Of a stretch of DNA of 64,000 nt, positions 54,794 to 63,234 are shown in pieces. The translations under genes were made by a program, and so were the position numbers. The number at the start of each line of letters is the position of its first letter. The stretch's first letter is position 1. A model generated the notes under the pieces. That model made no database searches. It saw only the letters and a program-made list of their open reading frames with translations, and had not been told where the DNA came from. Source of the stretch: Gymnodinialimonas sp. 202GB13-11 (GTDB taxonomy: Bacteria > Pseudomonadota > Alphaproteobacteria > Rhodobacterales > Rhodobacteraceae); NCBI RefSeq assembly GCF_040932485.1, contig NZ_JBFRBH010000001.1, positions 1,240,001 to 1,304,000 of the forward strand, written 5' to 3'.

Positions 54794-55165
54794 TCAGCGC
54801 GCACCGCGGTGGAGTTCGGTGACGTGGATGTCGTCGGTCTCAAACGCGGTCGAGAGGATCGGGATGGCGGCGTGGGGATCCGTTTCACCGCACATGAAGA
54901 TATCGAACGCCGCGTAACCGATCTCGGGCCAGGTGTGGCAGGAGATGTGGCTCTCTGCGAGGATGGCCATGGCGGTGACGCCCTGGGGCGAGAAGTGGTG
55001 CGAGTGCAGACTGAGAAGGGTGGCGCCGGTCGCTTCGGTTGCATCGCGCAGCGCCTGCTCGATAAAGGCGCGGTCGTTGAGATGGGACGCGCCGTGCAGA
55101 TCAACGATCAGGTGCGTGCCGGCGTAGGTGGTGCCGTCTTTGGCGGTGAGGTGCGTCTCAGTCAT
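54794..55165 (-). CDS. speD: S-adenosylmethionine decarboxylase proenzyme
   Basis: The 123-residue proenzyme is of the short class 1B type. The self-cleavage site is Glu71-Ser72 in AILAESHISCHTWPE; Ser72 becomes the pyruvoyl group. The catalytic His in SLHSHHFSPQG and Cys in SCHTWPE are present. It makes decarboxylated SAM, the aminopropyl donor for spermidine. No speE is nearby. It is divergent from rplM. Confidence 0.94.
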   Translation of the reverse strand: MTETHLTAKDGTTYAGTHLIVDLHGASHLNDRAFIEQALRDATEATGATLLSLHSHHFSPQGVTAMAILAESHISCHTWPEIGYAAFDIFMCGETDPHAAIPILSTAFETDDIHVTELHRGAR

Positions 55166-55292
55166 GGGCGAGGGTATGGCCCGTGTCTGTTGGAGAGGGC
55201 AAGAGGTGGAATTTAGTGCGGAAAGAGTGGGGTAAAATAAAACCCCATATTTAAGTCGTTGTTTTTACTTACCTGATGACATCTTTGGGTTC

Positions 55293-55320
55293 TTGACCTT
55301 GGCGCACAGATGCTTAGAAG
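55293..55320 (+). promoter_or_regulatory. Candidate rplM promoter
   Basis: TTGACC (55293-55298) is separated by 16 bases from TAGAAG (55315-55320), a sigma-70-type pair 80-100 bases before rplM, leaving a leader long enough for the hairpin at 55333. Confidence 0.55.
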
Positions 55321-55332
55321 ACGCCCATGTTC

Positions 55333-55363
55333 AGAGGGCGTGCGCCCTCTTTCGTTTTTCTTT
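55333..55363 (+). terminator. Terminator-like hairpin in the rplM leader
   Basis: AGAGGGC (55333-55339) and GCCCTCT (55344-55350) form a 7-bp stem with a GTGC loop, followed by TTCGTTTTTCTTT. It lies between the candidate promoter and the rplM start, so it may act as an attenuator for ribosomal protein control. Confidence 0.6.
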
Positions 55364-55398
55364 GGCGCAATATGTGCCGACCCGTAAGGAAAATACCG

Positions 55399-55860
55399 AT
55401 GAAAACCTTCTCTGCCACGCCGGCGGATATCGACAAGAAGTGGATCCTGATCGACGCCGAGGGCGTTGTTCTGGGCCGTCTTGCCTCGATCGTCGCCATG
55501 CGTCTTCGCGGCAAGCACAAAGCCTCGTTCACGCCGTCCATGGATATGGGCGACAACGTTATCGTCATCAACGCCGACAAGGTGCAACTGACGGGCAACA
55601 AGCGCAACAAGCCGAACTACTGGCACACTGGCTATCCGGGTGGGATCAAGTCCCGCACCACCGGCCAGATCCTGGAAGGCGCGCATCCTGAGCGTGTCGT
55701 CATGCAGGCCGTCAAGCGGATGCTGCCAGGCAACAAGCTGAGCCGTCAGCAGATGACCAATCTGCGTGTTTATGCCGGTGCCGAGCACCCCCATGAGGCG
55801 CAAGATCCAACCGTTCTCGACGTCGCGTCGATGAACAAGAAAAACACGCGGAGCGCATGA
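55399..55860 (+). CDS. rplM: 50S ribosomal protein L13
   Basis: The 153-residue protein matches L13 throughout ([54 protein letters not shown]-type region, [20 protein letters not shown]). ATG 55399 follows TAAGGA; an upstream in-frame ATG at 55327 lies in the leader hairpin region. rpsI follows one base after the stop. Confidence 0.97.
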   Translation: MKTFSATPADIDKKWILIDAEGVVLGRLASIVAMRLRGKHKASFTPSMDMGDNVIVINADKVQLTGNKRNKPNYWHTGYPGGIKSRTTGQILEGAHPERVVMQAVKRMLPGNKLSRQQMTNLRVYAGAEHPHEAQDPTVLDVASMNKKNTRSA

Positions 55861-55861
55861 T

Positions 55862-56356
55862 ATGACCGAGACACTCACATCGCTCGACGAACTGCGCGGC
55901 ACTGTTGAAGGCACCGAGGCCTCCGCGCCCGTGGCCGAGACCATCCACCGTGAGCCCCAGCGCGACGCGCTTGGTCGCTCCTACGCCACCGGTAAGCGGA
56001 AGGACGCGGTTGCGCGCGTCTGGATCAAGCCCGGTTCCGGCAAGGTGACCGTGAACGGCAAAGAGATGGACAAGTATTTTGCCCGTCCCGTGCTTCAGAT
56101 GATCCTGCGCCAGCCCTTTGAAGTGGCCGGTGTGGACGGCGAGTTCGACGTCATGGCGACCGTCAAGGGCGGTGGTCTTTCGGGGCAGGCCGGTGCGGTC
56201 AAGCACGGCATCTCGAAGGCGTTGCAGCTTTATGAACCGTCCCTGCGGGGCGCGCTGAAGGCAGCCGGTTTCCTGACCCGCGACAGCCGCGTGGTGGAAC
56301 GCAAGAAGTACGGTCGCCGCAAGGCACGCCGGAGCTTCCAGTTCTCCAAGCGCTAA
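55862..56356 (+). CDS. rpsI: 30S ribosomal protein S9
   Basis: The 164-residue protein has the S9 core ([46 protein letters not shown]) and the invariant tail [13 protein letters not shown], whose last Arg/Lys-rich residues reach the P site. An N-terminal extension of about 35 residues is longer than in E. coli, as in other alphaproteobacteria. Tandem hairpins follow its stop. Confidence 0.97.
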   Translation: MTETLTSLDELRGTVEGTEASAPVAETIHREPQRDALGRSYATGKRKDAVARVWIKPGSGKVTVNGKEMDKYFARPVLQMILRQPFEVAGVDGEFDVMATVKGGGLSGQAGAVKHGISKALQLYEPSLRGALKAAGFLTRDSRVVERKKYGRRKARRSFQFSKR

Positions 56357-56418
56357 GCGTTCGCGCTTTTCAGATTTTTGGGAAGGGCTGCTCCGTTGGG
56401 GTGGCCCTTTTTCTTTTT
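56355..56418 (+). terminator. Tandem terminators after rpsI
   Basis: AAGCG-TTCG-CGCTT (56355-56368) starts within the rpsI stop codon and is followed by TT. A second hairpin, AAGGGC/GCCCTT (56383-56409) with inner CTCC/GGGG pairing, is followed by a T-rich run. Together they close the rplM-rpsI transcript. Confidence 0.8.
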
Positions 56419-56528
56419 GGGGCGCGCGTGGGGCGAATTTGGGCCCGGCCAGTTTTCAGCCCGGAACGCGCCGCATCTGTGCCACATTCATTACCTAGGA
56501 CGGCCTCATATTCTGGGGAGCAGATGCC

Positions 56529-57578
56529 ATGTATGCACAGCCGCAACGCGCCGAATCGTCGTTCTTGATCACGCATTTGGGTGGATTAACAATAGCTTTC
56601 GCCGCGTGCCTGATCGCGTCACTGGCCTTGCGCCTTGTCGGGGCGACGGATCCGGCGACGAGCGCCGCATCGTTAACCATTTTCGTCATCTTCATGTTCG
56701 CCGACCCGGTTGGGGCTTGGCGCGGTGTGCGGGATTGGTCGACATTTCGGGTGCGCCTCGGGGCGGGCGGTATTGTCGCGCTGTTGCTGTCGACTGTGTT
56801 CAACCTGGCGACCGAGCACAGCGCGGGCATTGTGGCCTCGGTCGGGCGCGAAGGCTTTGGCGGCGTGTCGCTGACCATGATCCTTGCGATGCTTATCGTT
56901 CCCATAGTTACCTTCGGTCCTGTCATCGAACGCATTCTGTCGGGCAAGGGTCCGAATGGAGAGCGGTTGACTTGGGATAGCTTTCAGATCGGTTTGACCT
57001 TCCCTCTCTACGTCAGCCTGCACTTCGGCTTGATGGGCGTGATCGCTGTGGCCCTTTGGACCTTGGGTGTGCCTTGGGTGGCTGGTGTCCTGACGCTGAC
57101 GGCTGGCGCGCTTGTGGCCGTCGGGGATGCATGGACCGCTGCGCCGGAAGACAGATTGCCGAGCTGGCAGCCGAAAGTGGCTGGTCTGGCGGAGATCGAG
57201 ACCGCAGAGACGGCTTGGGGCGCGTTTCGCCAGGCGATCCGTGGGGCCTTCCCCTCGGCTCTGTTCCTCGCAGGATTGACCTTCACCACGGTGGCTTTGG
57301 CGGTCTCCGTCGGGCAGGCGACGAGCGGCAGCGCAGACAGCTTGAACGGTGTCTTCATGCACCTGGCGTCCATTGCAGGCGTGATCGTGGCGGTCCTGAT
57401 GGGATTGTCGGCCTTCGCCATGGCCCTGGCCTCTGCGATGGCATCGATCCTGGCGCATCGCAACGGGCTGGATGCGGCGCAGAGCGAGCAGATGATCAAG
57501 GAAAGCCTTGGGCGCTTGTTCGTGGGGGGCACCGCGTTTGTGCGCCCCGCGGCTACGTCGGCGGCCACCTCTGTTTGA
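56529..57578 (+). CDS. Unknown multi-pass membrane protein
   Basis: The 349-residue protein has about eight hydrophobic segments, with a polar linker after the fifth (GDAWTAAPEDRLPSWQP). No transporter signature is evident. The stop at 57576 is followed in the +1 frame by about 40 Ala/Thr/Pro/Asp-rich codons up to TGA 57702, similar in composition to its last residues, so the original C-terminus may be frameshifted. I do not recognise the family. Confidence 0.72.
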   Translation: MYAQPQRAESSFLITHLGGLTIAFAACLIASLALRLVGATDPATSAASLTIFVIFMFADPVGAWRGVRDWSTFRVRLGAGGIVALLLSTVFNLATEHSAGIVASVGREGFGGVSLTMILAMLIVPIVTFGPVIERILSGKGPNGERLTWDSFQIGLTFPLYVSLHFGLMGVIAVALWTLGVPWVAGVLTLTAGALVAVGDAWTAAPEDRLPSWQPKVAGLAEIETAETAWGAFRQAIRGAFPSALFLAGLTFTTVALAVSVGQATSGSADSLNGVFMHLASIAGVIVAVLMGLSAFAMALASAMASILAHRNGLDAAQSEQMIKESLGRLFVGGTAFVRPAATSAATSV

Positions 57579-57820
57579 GGACGCCGCTTCGGCTCGCACA
57601 ACCGATGCTTCAGGGCGTAACGCTGCGGGCGACTCGGTAACTGCAACCCCAGCCCTGACCTTGCCCGGTGACAAACAGCCCCCTGCGGTAAGCGACAGCT
57701 GAATTCCCTGGCAGCTTCCGAGGGGCTGGCGTTGCGTGCCCCCTCATCAGAAACTTGGCGCTTGTGATCGCAAGGACAAACAGCAATCCTGCCCGCTAAT
57801 GGGGCGTGCAGGGTGCGGGG

Positions 57821-58885
57821 ATGGCACAAGGCTTATCGAGAGAGTCCAAGCAAGGTCTGACGATTGTCAGCCCTGCGCTGATCTTTGCGCTTTTGCTATT
57901 GGCGGTGCCGCTTCTGACGATCATCGCGTTCAGCTTCTGGACTCAGAACTTTCTTGAGATTGACCGGACCTTCACGCTTGAGAATTATACGGAGGCACTG
58001 ACCGATCCGCTCTATCGCGCCTTGATGATGCGATCATTGCGGATTGCGGCCTCCGTCACGGCGGTGACCGTGATCCTTGCCTTTCCGATTGCCTATTTCA
58101 TCAGCTTTCATGTGCGACCCGAGAAGAAGGCGCTGTGGTTGTTCCTGATCACCATTCCGTTCTGGACGAGCTATTTAATCCGGATTTTCCTGTGGCGCGT
58201 GATCCTCGCCTATGACGGTCCGATCAACGGGACATTGCTGGAACTGGGCGTAATCGAAGAGCCGCTTTCGTGGATCCTCTACAACGCCAACGCAGTCGTC
58301 ATCACGCTGGCCCACGCCTTCGCACCCTTTGCGATCCTGCCGATTTTCGTGAGTCTGGAGAAGATTGACCGCTCGCTTCTGGAGGCAGCGAAGGATCTGG
58401 GCGAGGGGGCGGTGATGACGTTTTTCCGTGTCACCTTGCCACTAGCTATGCCCGGAGTGCTGGCCGCAGTTCTGATCGTGTTCATCCCGACAGTCGGCGA
58501 TTACGTGACGCCGCGATTGGTGGGCGGATCAGGCGGGACGATGATCGCCAACATGATCTACGTGCAAATTTTCGACCTGTCGAACCGGCCCATGGGGGCG
58601 ACTTTGGCGGTGGTTGCGATGCTGACGGTGACGATCACCTTAGCCTGGGCAATCCTACATGTGCGGTTCTGGGTGCATCTGAACGACCGCGTGGGTGGCG
58701 GTTTGGCCGGACTGGCGTTGGCGGGTGCGGCTGCAACGGTGGATATCGGCATCCTGTGGTGGCTTTGGAACAACGGCGCAGATTGGTTCGGACCGGCAGG
58801 CGTTTTGGGTGTGATGGCGGCGATCATGGCGGGGGGCGCGATTGCAATTGCCGTCTTCCTGCCGAAGGGAAGGTGGGGGATATGA
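57821..58885 (+). CDS. potB: Spermidine/putrescine-type ABC transporter permease (PotB-like)
   Basis: The 354-residue inner-membrane protein has the PotB core with IPFWTSYLIRIFLWRVIL and the EAA-type loop SLLEAAKDLGEGAVMTFFRVTLPLAMPG. It is about 60 residues longer than usual because of a C-terminal extension with two extra hydrophobic segments (from FWVHLNDRVGG to the end). A GCGGGG stretch precedes ATG 57821. potC overlaps its stop by 4 bp. Confidence 0.9.
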   Translation: MAQGLSRESKQGLTIVSPALIFALLLLAVPLLTIIAFSFWTQNFLEIDRTFTLENYTEALTDPLYRALMMRSLRIAASVTAVTVILAFPIAYFISFHVRPEKKALWLFLITIPFWTSYLIRIFLWRVILAYDGPINGTLLELGVIEEPLSWILYNANAVVITLAHAFAPFAILPIFVSLEKIDRSLLEAAKDLGEGAVMTFFRVTLPLAMPGVLAAVLIVFIPTVGDYVTPRLVGGSGGTMIANMIYVQIFDLSNRPMGATLAVVAMLTVTITLAWAILHVRFWVHLNDRVGGGLAGLALAGAAATVDIGILWWLWNNGADWFGPAGVLGVMAAIMAGGAIAIAVFLPKGRWGI

Positions 58886-59688
58886 GGATCCGGCCCCTTG
58901 GCATCTTTGCAGTGCTGTATCTTGTGTTCCTTTATGCGCCGATCGTGCTGCTGCCGATTTTCGCGTTCAACGATGGCACGGTCATCGCTTTCCCGCTGCG
59001 CGGCTTCACCTGGGGCTGGTTCGCGGAGCTGGCCAACATACCGGCGCTGCACGAAGCGACGTTGAATTCATTGATCATCGCCAGTTCGGTGGCGGTTCTG
59101 GCGACCTGTCTGGGCATGTTCGCAGCGCGCGCGGCAACACGCTACAACTTTCCCCTGAAGGGCGGGATCATGGGTTTTATCATGCTGCCACTTGTGCTGC
59201 CTGAGGTGATCGTGGCGATCTCGCTTTTGGTGGTGCTGATGCAGTTGGGGCTGGAGACGTCGATTTTCACGATCATTCTGGGCCATACGCTGCTCTGCAT
59301 GCCCTTTGCTATTGCGATTTTGCAGGGGAGTTTTGCGGGCTTGGACCAGTCGCTGGAGGAAGCGGCGGTTGATCTGGGCGAGACGCGGGCCGGGGCCTTC
59401 CGGTTGGTGATCCTGCCGCTGGTTGTGCCCGGGATCATCGCGTCGCTGCTAATCTGTTTCATCATCAGTCTCGACGAATTCATCATCGCCTTCTTCCTGT
59501 CGGGCAATGAGCCGACTTTGCCGGTGTATCTCTGGGGCCAGTTGCGGTTCCCGGCGCGGCTGCCGGTTGTCATGGCGCTTGGCACAATCCTTGTGGCGCT
59601 GTCGATTGTGTTGCTGATCGTGGCGGATTTGTTCCGACGCAGGGGATTGCGGAAAATGGGCCAACAAGATGCGGGAGGGTTCTTGTGA
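58882..59688 (+). CDS. potC: Spermidine/putrescine-type ABC transporter permease (PotC-like)
   Basis: The 268-residue inner-membrane protein has the PotC N-terminus (LYLVFLYAPIVLLPIFAFND), about six membrane segments and the EAA loop SLEEAAVDLGETRAGAFRLVILPLVVPG. It pairs with PotB. It overlaps potB upstream (ATGA) and potA downstream (GTGA). Confidence 0.92.
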   Translation: MRIRPLGIFAVLYLVFLYAPIVLLPIFAFNDGTVIAFPLRGFTWGWFAELANIPALHEATLNSLIIASSVAVLATCLGMFAARAATRYNFPLKGGIMGFIMLPLVLPEVIVAISLLVVLMQLGLETSIFTIILGHTLLCMPFAIAILQGSFAGLDQSLEEAAVDLGETRAGAFRLVILPLVVPGIIASLLICFIISLDEFIIAFFLSGNEPTLPVYLWGQLRFPARLPVVMALGTILVALSIVLLIVADLFRRRGLRKMGQQDAGGFL

Positions 59689-60758
59689 CTGAGCCTTTGA
59701 TCAGCCTGAGCGGTGTGAACAAGTATTACGGCGACTACCATGCGCTGCGCGATATCTCGGCCGAGATCGGAGCGGGCGAGTTCTTCTCGCTGTTGGGGCC
59801 GTCGGGCTGTGGCAAGACCACGCTTCTGCGCGCCATTGCAGGGTTTGAGGAGATCTCGAACGGGACGATCACCTTATCGGGCAAGGATATGGCCGGAGTT
59901 CCGCCGAACCTGAGGCCCACGAACATGGTCTTCCAGAGCTACGCGATTTTCCCGCATCTGACGGTGGAACAGAATGTGGGTTTCGGGTTGCGCAAATCCG
60001 GCATGGCAGCGGGCGAGAAGACACGCGCGATTGGTGAGGCGCTGGAAATGGTGGGACTTGGCCATTTGGGCGGGCGCGCGGCCCATGCTCTGTCGGGCGG
60101 GCAGCGACAGAGGGTGGCTTTGGCGCGCGCGCTGATCCTGAAACCCAAGGTGCTTTTGCTGGACGAGCCTCTGTCTGCGTTGGACCGCAAGATGCGAGAA
60201 GATATGCAGGTCGAGCTGATGAAGTTGCAGCGCGAGGTGGGGATCACCTTTGTGCTGGTGACGCACGATCAGGAAGAGGCGCTGGTGATGTCGGACCGCA
60301 TCGCTGTGATGTTCGAGGGTGAGATTGCGCAACTGGCCGACCCGGAGGATTTGTACCGACGACCTGCGACGAAGCGGGTGGCGAATTTCATTGGCGTCAT
60401 GAACTTTCTGCCTGCGATGGCTGGGGATCGTTTGGACGTCGCAGGGCTGGGGACGGTTGATCTGGAGGGCGTCTTCAGTCCGCAAGGGGCAGTCGCGGGC
60501 GCCTGTTCCGTAGGCCTGCGCCCGGAGACTTTATCACTGCTTTACGAAGGTGAAACTGCACCGTCACGTGAGGCCCGAGGTGTGATCGACGAAGTCGTCT
60601 ACTATGGTGACATGACCTATTACGACGTGCGGCTTGACGGATTGCAGACGCCCGTGCGCCTGTCGATGCGCAACATTGTGGGCCGCGATGTGCTCGATGT
60701 CGGCGCGCAGGCCCGTGTGGCCTGGGACCCGCGAGCGATGGTGGTTTTTCCCGACTAA
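59685..60758 (+). CDS. potA: Spermidine/putrescine-type ABC transporter ATP-binding protein
   Basis: The 357-residue ATPase has Walker A LLGPSGCGKTTLLRAIAGFE, signature LSGGQRQRVALARAL, Walker B LLLDEPLSALDRKMRE, a switch His in VTHDQEEALVMSDR and a C-terminal TOBE domain (about residues 275-350). It powers uptake through PotB-PotC. The start is GTG 59685. No binding-protein gene is adjacent. Confidence 0.93.
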   Translation: MTEPLISLSGVNKYYGDYHALRDISAEIGAGEFFSLLGPSGCGKTTLLRAIAGFEEISNGTITLSGKDMAGVPPNLRPTNMVFQSYAIFPHLTVEQNVGFGLRKSGMAAGEKTRAIGEALEMVGLGHLGGRAAHALSGGQRQRVALARALILKPKVLLLDEPLSALDRKMREDMQVELMKLQREVGITFVLVTHDQEEALVMSDRIAVMFEGEIAQLADPEDLYRRPATKRVANFIGVMNFLPAMAGDRLDVAGLGTVDLEGVFSPQGAVAGACSVGLRPETLSLLYEGETAPSREARGVIDEVVYYGDMTYYDVRLDGLQTPVRLSMRNIVGRDVLDVGAQARVAWDPRAMVVFPD

Positions 60759-60850
60759 ACCCTTATGCCCGGTGTGCCCCCGCATCTGGCTCGGCCCTGC
60801 GGCCTCCGCCATTTAGGCATGGCGTATCAGGGACGGTCGTAAGCTGGGGA

Positions 60851-61081
60851 TCAGGCGCGGCGGCGGATGTGGAAGGTTGTTGCACCGTCTGCTTCAGACG
60901 TTTCGAGCAGCGTGTGGCCCTGTTCGGCGCAGAAATGCGGGACGTCGACATGAGCGGCGGGGTCGGTAGCGCTAAGGAGGACCTCTGCGCCAGGCGCGAT
61001 GGTGGCAAGGACTTTGCGCAGGCGCAGCACGGGCAAGGGACAGAGCAGGTCGCGCGCGTCGATGAGGATGGGATCGGCCAT
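60851..61081 (-). CDS. TusA family sulfur-carrier protein
   Basis: The 76-residue protein has the TusA signature CPLPVLRLRK with its active Cys, after LIDARDLL. Members relay persulfide sulfur for tRNA thiolation, molybdenum cofactor or other uses. Length is normal. It converges with potA and is divergent from ccdA. Confidence 0.9.
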   Translation of the reverse strand: MADPILIDARDLLCPLPVLRLRKVLATIAPGAEVLLSATDPAAHVDVPHFCAEQGHTLLETSEADGATTFHIRRRA

Positions 61082-61176
61082 GGGTAGGGCAGGTAGCGCG
61101 GGTTGACGCTCACGTCTACGCGATTGTGCGGGTTTGGCAGGTGACGCCGCGCGGCGGGGCGTCTAAGGGTTGGGTT

Positions 61177-61932
61177 ATGTTCGGAATAGATCTGTTTGAT
61201 GCCTCGCTTTTGCCGGCAATGCTGGTGGCCCTCGCCGCGGGTGTGTTGAGCTTTCTCAGCCCCTGCGTTTTGCCCATCGTGCCGCCCTATCTGGCCTATA
61301 TGGGCGGGATCACGATGACGGATATTCAGGATGAGGCCCGCGCGGCCCGGCGCAAGGCGTTGCTGCCGGCCTTGTTCTTTGTGATGGGGCTGTCGACGGT
61401 CTTTATCTTCCTTGGCTTCACGGCGTCGATCCTCGGGCAGTTTTTCCTGCAGAATCAGATCCTTCTGGCGCGTATTTCAGGTGCTGTTGTCATCATATTT
61501 GGTCTGCATTTCCTTGGCATCATCCGTATTCCGCTGCTCGATCGTGAGGCGCGGCTGGATGCGGGCGACAAGGGTGGATCGACCCTTGGCGCTTATGTGT
61601 TGGGGCTTGCATTTGCCTTCGGCTGGACTCCCTGCATCGGGCCGCAGCTTGGCGCGATCCTGTCGATTGCCGCAACCGAGGCGAGCGTTGAACGGGGTAC
61701 AGCCTTGCTTGCGGTCTATGCCATTGGTCTTGGCCTGCCGTTCCTGTTGGCGGCGGCCTTCATCGACCGGGCGCAGGGTCTGATGGCGCGGATGAAGCGA
61801 CATATGAAGCTGATCGAGCGGATAATGGGCGGGCTTCTTGTGGCGGTCGGCATTGCTTTGATGACCGGAGCATTCTCGGCCTTTGCATTCTGGCTGCTTG
61901 AGACCTTTCCGGCACTCGGCCAATTGGGCTGA
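61177..61932 (+). CDS. ccdA: CcdA-type cytochrome c biogenesis / thiol transport protein
   Basis: The 251-residue membrane protein has six hydrophobic segments and the two redox Cys: FLSPCVLPIVPPYLAYMGG and FGWTPCIGPQLGAIL. It moves electrons across the inner membrane to periplasmic thioredoxin-like proteins. ATG 61177 gives the family N-terminus; an upstream ATG at 61126 overlaps the TusA promoter region. A paired TusA-CcdA arrangement suggests sulfur/thiol redox chemistry. Confidence 0.9.
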   Translation: MFGIDLFDASLLPAMLVALAAGVLSFLSPCVLPIVPPYLAYMGGITMTDIQDEARAARRKALLPALFFVMGLSTVFIFLGFTASILGQFFLQNQILLARISGAVVIIFGLHFLGIIRIPLLDREARLDAGDKGGSTLGAYVLGLAFAFGWTPCIGPQLGAILSIAATEASVERGTALLAVYAIGLGLPFLLAAAFIDRAQGLMARMKRHMKLIERIMGGLLVAVGIALMTGAFSAFAFWLLETFPALGQLG

Positions 61933-61962
61933 ATTGCCCTAGCGCCGCCATAATGGGCGGCT

Positions 61963-63234
61963 ATGCTGCGCGTCATGACGCGCGTGGCTCGTAGACATGT
62001 CCTTTACATCCCCGGCTTTGACCCGGTGCCGCCGCGTGCTTATCGCGAACGCTATCGGCGTGAGGCGGCGCGGCAGGCGGAGATTTCCGGCTATGTGATC
62101 GAGAAGGGCGAGCCGCCGGAGGGCGCTCGGTTTGGCTGGCATGTTGATGCCCATGTTGAGGGGGCTGAAGTCGCCGTCGATCTGGAGGTGCTCTACTGGG
62201 CTGATATCGTGCGGGAACGGATGCAGGGGGGCATTGGTGCAACTTATCTGGCGCTGGTGCGTACGGCCTGGGCTTATATCGGATCGGGTGCACTGTGGCG
62301 GCTGATGCGGCTCAGGAAGGGGCCGGTGATAGCTGCGCTCTATCCGGTTGCTGTGCTATTGGGACAAGGGCTTGTTGCGCTGGCGATTGCGGGCCTCGTC
62401 GCTTGGTGTTTCTATCGTGGCGCGCATGGGCTGATGTCTCTGATTGGTGCGGACCAATTGGCCGACCCGTTTGATGCTTTTCGCCCACTTGCCGCTTTGG
62501 CTGGATTTGGGACCGGATATCTCTTCCTGCGTTGGTGCGCGAAACGGGATCACCTCTACGCGTGGTATCTGATGAAGGATTATGCGTTTTCCTCATCGCT
62601 AAAGGGGGCGTATCCGCCCGAGCAGGAAGCGCGGATGGAGGCCTTTGCGGATCGTATTGCCGAAGTGTTGCGCTCGGATGTGGATGAGGTCTTGGTCGTT
62701 GGCCATTCCTCTGGTGCCTATATCGCCGTTTCAGTCTTGGCGGACCTGATCCGGGCGGGGCGGGTTCCAGACGATGGCCCCGTGCTGTCATTGCTGACCC
62801 TTGGCCATGTTGTCCCCATGGTGTCGTTCCTTCCAAAAGCCGGGCGGTTGCGGGCGGATCTCGCCTTCATGGGCTCCGCCGATGTCCCGTGGGTGGATGT
62901 CACGGCCCCGGGTGATGGCTGTGCCTTTGCGCTCTGTGATCCGGTGGCGGTGTCGGGTGTTGCGGGAGAGTGCAAACGGTGGCCTTTGGTGATTTCAGCC
63001 GCCTTCACGCAGACGCTATCGGAGGCAGAGCAGGCGCGATTGAAATGGAAATTGTTCGAGTTGCACTTTCAGTATCTGAACGCCTTTGACCGCTTACCTG
63101 ATGGCGCGGATGCCTATGACTATTTCCGTGTGACGGCGGGGCCTTTGACGCTGCGGGACCGGTTTGGCGAACGCGCGCCGTCGAAGTCTCGGCTGGAAGC
63201 GCCGGTCAACAAATTCACGGATATGGCGGCGTGA
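61963..63234 (+). CDS. Unknown membrane protein with alpha/beta-hydrolase-like motif
   Basis: The 423-residue protein starts with a region related to HVLYIPGFDPVPPRAYRERYRRE, has two hydrophobic segments (about residues 124-150 and 175-190), then VLVVGHSSGAYIAVSVLA, a GxSxG-like nucleophile elbow (GHSSG, Ser the candidate nucleophile). A late His in FELHFQY is a possible catalytic partner. The family is not recognised. Its stop overlaps the start of the P450 gene by 4 bases (GTGA), so the two are probably coupled. ATG 61975 is an alternative start. Confidence 0.75.
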   Translation: MLRVMTRVARRHVLYIPGFDPVPPRAYRERYRREAARQAEISGYVIEKGEPPEGARFGWHVDAHVEGAEVAVDLEVLYWADIVRERMQGGIGATYLALVRTAWAYIGSGALWRLMRLRKGPVIAALYPVAVLLGQGLVALAIAGLVAWCFYRGAHGLMSLIGADQLADPFDAFRPLAALAGFGTGYLFLRWCAKRDHLYAWYLMKDYAFSSSLKGAYPPEQEARMEAFADRIAEVLRSDVDEVLVVGHSSGAYIAVSVLADLIRAGRVPDDGPVLSLLTLGHVVPMVSFLPKAGRLRADLAFMGSADVPWVDVTAPGDGCAFALCDPVAVSGVAGECKRWPLVISAAFTQTLSEAEQARLKWKLFELHFQYLNAFDRLPDGADAYDYFRVTAGPLTLRDRFGERAPSKSRLEAPVNKFTDMAA

